Origin: Paenibacillus phytorum
GTDB lineage: Bacteria; Bacillota; Bacilli; Paenibacillales; NBRC-103111
DNA: 64,000 nucleotides
NCBI RefSeq assembly: GCF_013141715.1
Contig: NZ_WHOA01000165.1
Span: forward strand, 1 to 64,000
Reading direction: 5' to 3'
The notes under the pieces were generated by a model. The model was not told the origin of the DNA, did not search any database, and saw only the letters and a list, made by a program, of their open reading frames with translations. The first letter of the stretch is position 1. Every line of letters begins with the position of its first letter. Of this stretch, positions 60,305-64,000 are shown piece by piece. Position numbers and translations under genes: made by a program.

Positions 60305-62027
60305 GTTCAACCCCCTCAAGCACTGGCAGCGTTAATACAACTTCCGTTCCTTTCCCGGGCTCCGACTTAATGGATAAGCCATACTCACCGCCGAAATACA
60401 TCCGAATTCGACTGTTCACGTTGTACAAACCGATGCCCTTGCTGGGCGAATGATCACTTAGTAAAGTTTCTGCTTGAACCTTCGTCATCCCCACGCCATT
60501 GTCACGAACGGTCACGATGACAGCCTGCTCTGTGAGCTCTCCTATCACGGTTACAGAGCCTGCCGCCATTCCCTTCAACCCATGCTGGATCGCATTTTCC
60601 AGGAGAGGCTGAAGGATAATTTTCAAGGTGTAGAGACTTGGTATTTGCGGATCTATCTGCCATTCGACCGTATGTCGCGCACCGAAACGGATTTCCAGAA
60701 TTTTCAAATAACATTTGGCGTGATCAATTTCTTGTTCGAAACGGATGGTGTTGCTTCCCTTGGATACCGATATTCGAAAGAGGTCCGCTAGGGCGACGAC
60801 CATGCCAATGGCAGTCTGCTTCTCGTCCATGTCAATCTCGTTCTTGATTGCATCCAATGTATTGTAAAGGAAATGAGGATTAATTTGAGCTTGTAAAAAA
60901 TTGAGCTCCATTTCCCTTCTTTCCAGTTTTTCCACATAGTTTTGGTGAATAAGGTCTCGTAAATTATCGAGCATGTTATCAAAATTACGATCTAGTTCAT
61001 CGATCTCATCGCCTTTAACATGGACTCTGCGGCTCGTAGAGAGCACCCCCCTGCCTACCCGGGATACTTTGGCGTGGAGGCGTCGGATCCCGCGGGTCAG
61101 TTGACGGGTTATAAGCAAGGTCAGAAAAGAAAAAATAATCATACAAATAATGCTGACTGTTAAAATGGTTTGCCGAATTTCATTTACTTTAGATTGAATC
61201 GACGCTTTGGGCACAAGAAGGTACATCGTCCAGTCAACATTCTGGAGCTTGCGGTACCACATGACATAGTCGGTTCCCTGAATATGAAGGTTAAGCTCGG
61301 ATTCGGAGCTTCGATCCGTACTCGTCTCTTCGACGATTTCCTGTGGAAGTGGTTTGCCAAGTTGAGCGGTGTCAGGGTTAAACATGATGGTTCCCTTACT
61401 GTCCGCGATGATTAAGCTTCCGCTTGCGTCCGCTTTGTTGCCCAATGTTTCCTGCACATACGTCACGGAAGGGATCTGGATCGTTAGCTTGATGTAACCA
61501 ATTTTCTTAAACTGCCCGATGCTGTACATAGGACGCACTAACGCATAATAATATTTACCGTCAACCTGCTCAAGTATCCAAAACTTCGAATCCGGTATCT
61601 CATTCAATCCGAGAACCCTTCGAAGCCTATCCTCTGGAAAAAGGTATACGCCATCGGACATGACATCAGGAGATGTGGAGAAAAATTCGATGCTCTCGAC
61701 ATCGGTCGCCTGATAGGCTTGGATAAACCGGACCGCACGAGAGATTTCCCGATTCATAATAATAACGCCTTTTTCCCGGTATACTTCGGGTTCCGTAAGT
61801 ACGTTTTGAACGGGTTCCGACACTGTTAAATTGTCTAGAATGCTTTCATAGAATCGGATATTGTAGTAAATGCCATTGTTGGATTGGACTAATATCTTTT
61901 GATAAGAATCAGATACGTACCGGATAATGAGGTCCGACATTTGATTAAGGAAGTAATTCGTTAACCCTACGATCGGAAGTAGAATGGTCACCAAATATAC
62001 GATCATTAATTTTTTGTGCAACTTCAT
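60297..62027 (-). CDS. YesM-type sensor histidine kinase (cluster 4)
   Basis: A 576-residue kinase: N-terminal helix (8-27), extracellular Cache-like sensor to about residue 285, second helix (about 287-308), HAMP (RVGRGVLSTSRRVHVKGDEI), His_kinase block QINPHFLYNTLDAIKNE with His385, and ATPase (RDNGVGM; GIGLYNVNSRIRMYFGG). Overlaps the response-regulator gene by eight bases. Its ribosome site AAGGGGG is part of the right arm of a 15-bp inverted repeat (62031-62092). Confidence 0.93.
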   Translation of the reverse strand: MKLHKKLMIVYLVTILLPIVGLTNYFLNQMSDLIIRYVSDSYQKILVQSNNGIYYNIRFYESILDNLTVSEPVQNVLTEPEVYREKGVIIMNREISRAVRFIQAYQATDVESIEFFSTSPDVMSDGVYLFPEDRLRRVLGLNEIPDSKFWILEQVDGKYYYALVRPMYSIGQFKKIGYIKLTIQIPSVTYVQETLGNKADASGSLIIADSKGTIMFNPDTAQLGKPLPQEIVEETSTDRSSESELNLHIQGTDYVMWYRKLQNVDWTMYLLVPKASIQSKVNEIRQTILTVSIICMIIFSFLTLLITRQLTRGIRRLHAKVSRVGRGVLSTSRRVHVKGDEIDELDRNFDNMLDNLRDLIHQNYVEKLERREMELNFLQAQINPHFLYNTLDAIKNEIDMDEKQTAIGMVVALADLFRISVSKGSNTIRFEQEIDHAKCYLKILEIRFGARHTVEWQIDPQIPSLYTLKIILQPLLENAIQHGLKGMAAGSVTVIGELTEQAVIVTVRDNGVGMTKVQAETLLSDHSPSKGIGLYNVNSRIRMYFGGEYGLSIKSEPGKGTEVVLTLPVLEGVEHV

Positions 62028-62030
62028 GCA

Positions 62031-62092
62031 TGTCTGTCCCCCTTAGTTTAAGTAAGCATAACTGTCTCTTCATTTCCCTAAGGGGACAGACA
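62031..62092 (-). promoter_or_regulatory. Inverted repeat sequestering the kinase ribosome site
   Basis: On the leftward strand TGTCTGTCCCCTTAG (62078-62092) pairs with CTAAGGGGGACAGACA (62031-62046), a 15-bp match with one extra G, separated by 31 bases. The second arm contains the AAGGGGG ribosome site of the kinase gene (start 62027). No T-run follows, so it is not a terminator. It may act as a translational switch, or be an operator for the regulator. Confidence 0.55.
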
Positions 62093-62122
62093 TTTCCTTC
62101 ACGGTAATAATTAACAAATAGT

Positions 62123-64000
62123 TTATTGTGGAATACGCACCGTCACATTGTCGATCTGCACAGTCGCATTGTCGTCGTACCACACGCGGAACTGATAGGC
62201 ATGCCCCAGTACGAAATCAGCCTCCATCATAATGGACTGATACGTATCAGCGGCATTGAAATCACTGCGCAGCACGGCTTTTTCGCCAGTTACTTTGTTG
62301 CCTGTTCCGTCATAGATGTCGAGATTCAGCACCCGCTCGGAACCGCCTGCCGGATTGTCGATCTTAATGCGGAAGTCGACTTTAAGGCTTCCGGATGGGA
62401 GATCCGCTACCCCGGGACCATGCAGCATATGACCTGCCGCATGTTCCTGCGGATTCGCATACCAACCATCTGCGGCTGCAGCTCCCGTATTATGGCCGAA
62501 GTCACGCTCCGCTTCGAAAATACGGCTCGTATAGTTCGCCGATACATGAATCGGAATCTGCGCTTCAAGGCCATTGTATGTCGCGTTCACGATGGCATCC
62601 CCGCTTTGAAGCACCTGCAGAGCGCCGCCGGCACCGATAGTGACCGTAGCTTCACCTTGCGCAACGGTCCAAGTCCCATCTACCGTCAGATTAACGTCCG
62701 GCTTGCCTTGCTCGCTCGCTTTCCCCCACAGCTGCAGCTGCTTTTGGCCTGCATCCGTTCCGAACACCAACGAGTTTACATTGGATCCACCGAATTTAAA
62801 ATAAAGCGATTGTGTATTCGGCTTTGTTATTTCTGGCATATCCAGTCTCACATGGTCAACTTTGACGTTCGCCTTATCTTCGAAATGCACACGGAATTCA
62901 TAGGTGCTGCCAAGCGAAAAGTCAACGTCCTCTAAACTTATATCCATGTACTGATCTTGTACGGCAAAATCCCGTAATTTCAGCTCTTTTGAAGCAATAA
63001 TTTGATCAGCACTCGCATTGTTAATATCAATGATAGCAATGGTATCGTCAGATCCAGTCGCACCCGAAGCCTTCATGCGGAAAGTGACATCATGCACACC
63101 TGATGGTAAATCGGCCACATAAGGTCCATATAACATATGACCGGATCCGTGCTGCTCGATATTTGCCAACCAGCCATCTCCGTCAAGCGCCCCTGTGTTA
63201 TGCCCGAAATCATTCTCTGCTTCATAGAGTCGCTGTGCTAAATTACGGTTCATCACGACGGTGACTCGATCGATTTTAACCTTGGCGTTGCCATCATACC
63301 AAGCTCTGAACTGATAAGAATGACCTGCCACAAAGTCGGCCTCAAGTGTCGAATTATGGTACGTGTCGGCGCTTTGGAACTCGGAGCGATGCACGGCTTT
63401 CTCAGCCACAACTACTCCAGCTGTATCATCATAGATATCTAGATTCAGTACACGATCATTATCGCCAGTCACACGGTCAATCATGGTTTTGAACTTAACT
63501 TGGTTGCGACCTGCAGGAATGTCTGAGGCACCCGGTCCGAAGAGCATATATCCGGCAGCATGCTCCTGCGGATTAGCTGACCAGCCATCACCATCCAACT
63601 TCCCTGTATTATGGCCAAAATCGGTTTCCGCCTCATACACCTTGTTGGCTACTTCTGTATCCTCTTTAGATACGTTATTTTGAATTAGCTTCACCATTTT
63701 TTCAGGCGTTACAACTTGAACATCGCCTTGAAGTTGATCGATAACAGCCTTTACTTCGTCCATCGATGATGACCAGGCATGAACGAGAACGAGTGAGTAG
63801 CCTGCAGCACTCTTCGGATTTCTTGGAGCCGCATTGATATGCTGCGCAACCGAATTAACATCGCTTCCAGCGATGCCATGCCATAGCATTTCACGCGGAG
63901 TGACAATAGGCTTATTGTTAGACCATTTCAAGGCCCCGTTTAACGCTTTATGGTTACTGTATTCCAAATAAATAACGCCATCGATATTCGGCTGAGCCGT
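62123..64000 (-). CDS. C-terminal part of a large GxGYxYP-like protein with three FGHNTG repeat modules
   Basis: The frame is open to the right edge, so the 5' part is missing (visible part 625 codons). The beginning (GVIYLEYSNHKALNGALKW; REMLWHGIAG; GYSLVLVHAWSSSMDEV) resembles the GxGYxYP putative glycoside-hydrolase family. Then come module copies at about 63630-63250, 63235-62835 and 62515-62126 (plus-strand positions), each with an E-x-DFGHNTG start, DGDGWxAN, GxMLxGP and LPSG blocks and ending VxIDxVxV; an Ig-like spacer (about 62820-62540) separates copies two and three. The modules look like carbohydrate-binding beta-sandwiches. Stop at 62123 is followed by the kinase leader. Function of the whole is unknown. 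Confidence 0.7.
   Translation of the reverse strand, partial: TAQPNIDGVIYLEYSNHKALNGALKWSNNKPIVTPREMLWHGIAGSDVNSVAQHINAAPRNPKSAAGYSLVLVHAWSSSMDEVKAVIDQLQGDVQVVTPEKMVKLIQNNVSKEDTEVANKVYEAETDFGHNTGKLDGDGWSANPQEHAAGYMLFGPGASDIPAGRNQVKFKTMIDRVTGDNDRVLNLDIYDDTAGVVVAEKAVHRSEFQSADTYHNSTLEADFVAGHSYQFRAWYDGNAKVKIDRVTVVMNRNLAQRLYEAENDFGHNTGALDGDGWLANIEQHGSGHMLYGPYVADLPSGVHDVTFRMKASGATGSDDTIAIIDINNASADQIIASKELKLRDFAVQDQYMDISLEDVDFSLGSTYEFRVHFEDKANVKVDHVRLDMPEITKPNTQSLYFKFGGSNVNSLVFGTDAGQKQLQLWGKASEQGKPDVNLTVDGTWTVAQGEATVTIGAGGALQVLQSGDAIVNATYNGLEAQIPIHVSANYTSRIFEAERDFGHNTGAAAADGWYANPQEHAAGHMLHGPGVADLPSGSLKVDFRIKIDNPAGGSERVLNLDIYDGTGNKVTGEKAVLRSDFNAADTYQSIMMEADFVLGHAYQFRVWYDDNATVQIDNVTVRIPQ

Noticed and set aside
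1..64000. Insertion sequences, integrases or tRNA-linked attachment sites
   Set aside because: No transposase or integrase frame, flanking terminal repeats or tRNA gene could be identified; the damaged genes look like point or small-deletion events.

Overview
The window looks like a piece of chromosome from a Paenibacillus-type Firmicute (Paenibacillaceae). The basis is the combination of several ATPase-less carbohydrate ABC importers of the LplB/LplC type, YesM-type kinases with YesN-type AraC regulators, membrane-bound AraC sensors, large secreted glycosidases ending in a small helical (FIMAH-like) domain, strong AGGAGG ribosome sites and many intrinsic terminators. Nearly every gene is on the minus strand. 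Only a GbsR/MarR-type regulator (609-1169), an AraC regulator (46982-47854) and a possible 17-residue micro-ORF (51790-51843) read rightwards. I saw no insertion sequence, tRNA, rRNA or CRISPR array.

Layout. 1-1265: a leftward partial gene, a decayed SMR-efflux fragment and a GbsR-like regulator, with two 20-bp TGTACA-N8-TGTACA palindromes sitting in leftward promoters. 1364-11393, cluster 1: permeases, binding protein, GH95 fucosidase-like enzyme, AraC-type membrane sensor, and a second binding protein overlapping the sensor gene. 11654-22712, cluster 2: YesM kinase, binding protein, two permeases, a response regulator that has lost its receiver domain, and a GH101 endo-alpha-N-acetylgalactosaminidase. 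22795-32945, cluster 3: AraC membrane sensor split by one in-frame TAG, two permeases, binding protein, and a PL8 polysaccharide lyase. 33120-43802: an EamA transporter, then a nucleoside operon (LacI regulator, ribokinase, NupNOPQ-like importer, three nucleoside hydrolases). 44398-54793: GH2 beta-mannosidase with divergent AraC regulator, a small secreted protein, a frameshifted remnant, an amidohydrolase and an ADP-ribosylglycohydrolase-fold protein, a 113-bp tandem repeat array, a 49-residue acidic protein and an uncharacterised 727-residue glycosidase-like protein. 52610-62092, cluster 4: intact kinase, regulator, permeases, binding protein and the 727-residue protein. 62123-64000: C-terminal part of a large protein with a threefold repeated domain.

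How it fits together. Clusters 1-4 each join an oligosaccharide importer lacking its own ATPase (presumably sharing an MsmX-like ATPase encoded elsewhere) to a sensor/regulator and usually a glycan-cleaving enzyme. Predicted targets are fucosylated glycans (GH95), mucin-type O-glycans (GH101), uronic-acid polysaccharides such as hyaluronan, chondroitin or xanthan (PL8) and mannosides (GH2). The nucleoside operon would import purine/pyrimidine nucleosides, release ribose and phosphorylate it. Regulators in clusters 2 and 3 are visibly damaged while 1 and 4 are intact. The observations I rate highest are the sensor-coupled binding protein of cluster 1, the TAG-split sensor, the receiver-less regulator, the ordered palindrome/promoter pair near the left edge, RNA hairpins placed after binding-protein genes and over a kinase ribosome site, and the tandem array.
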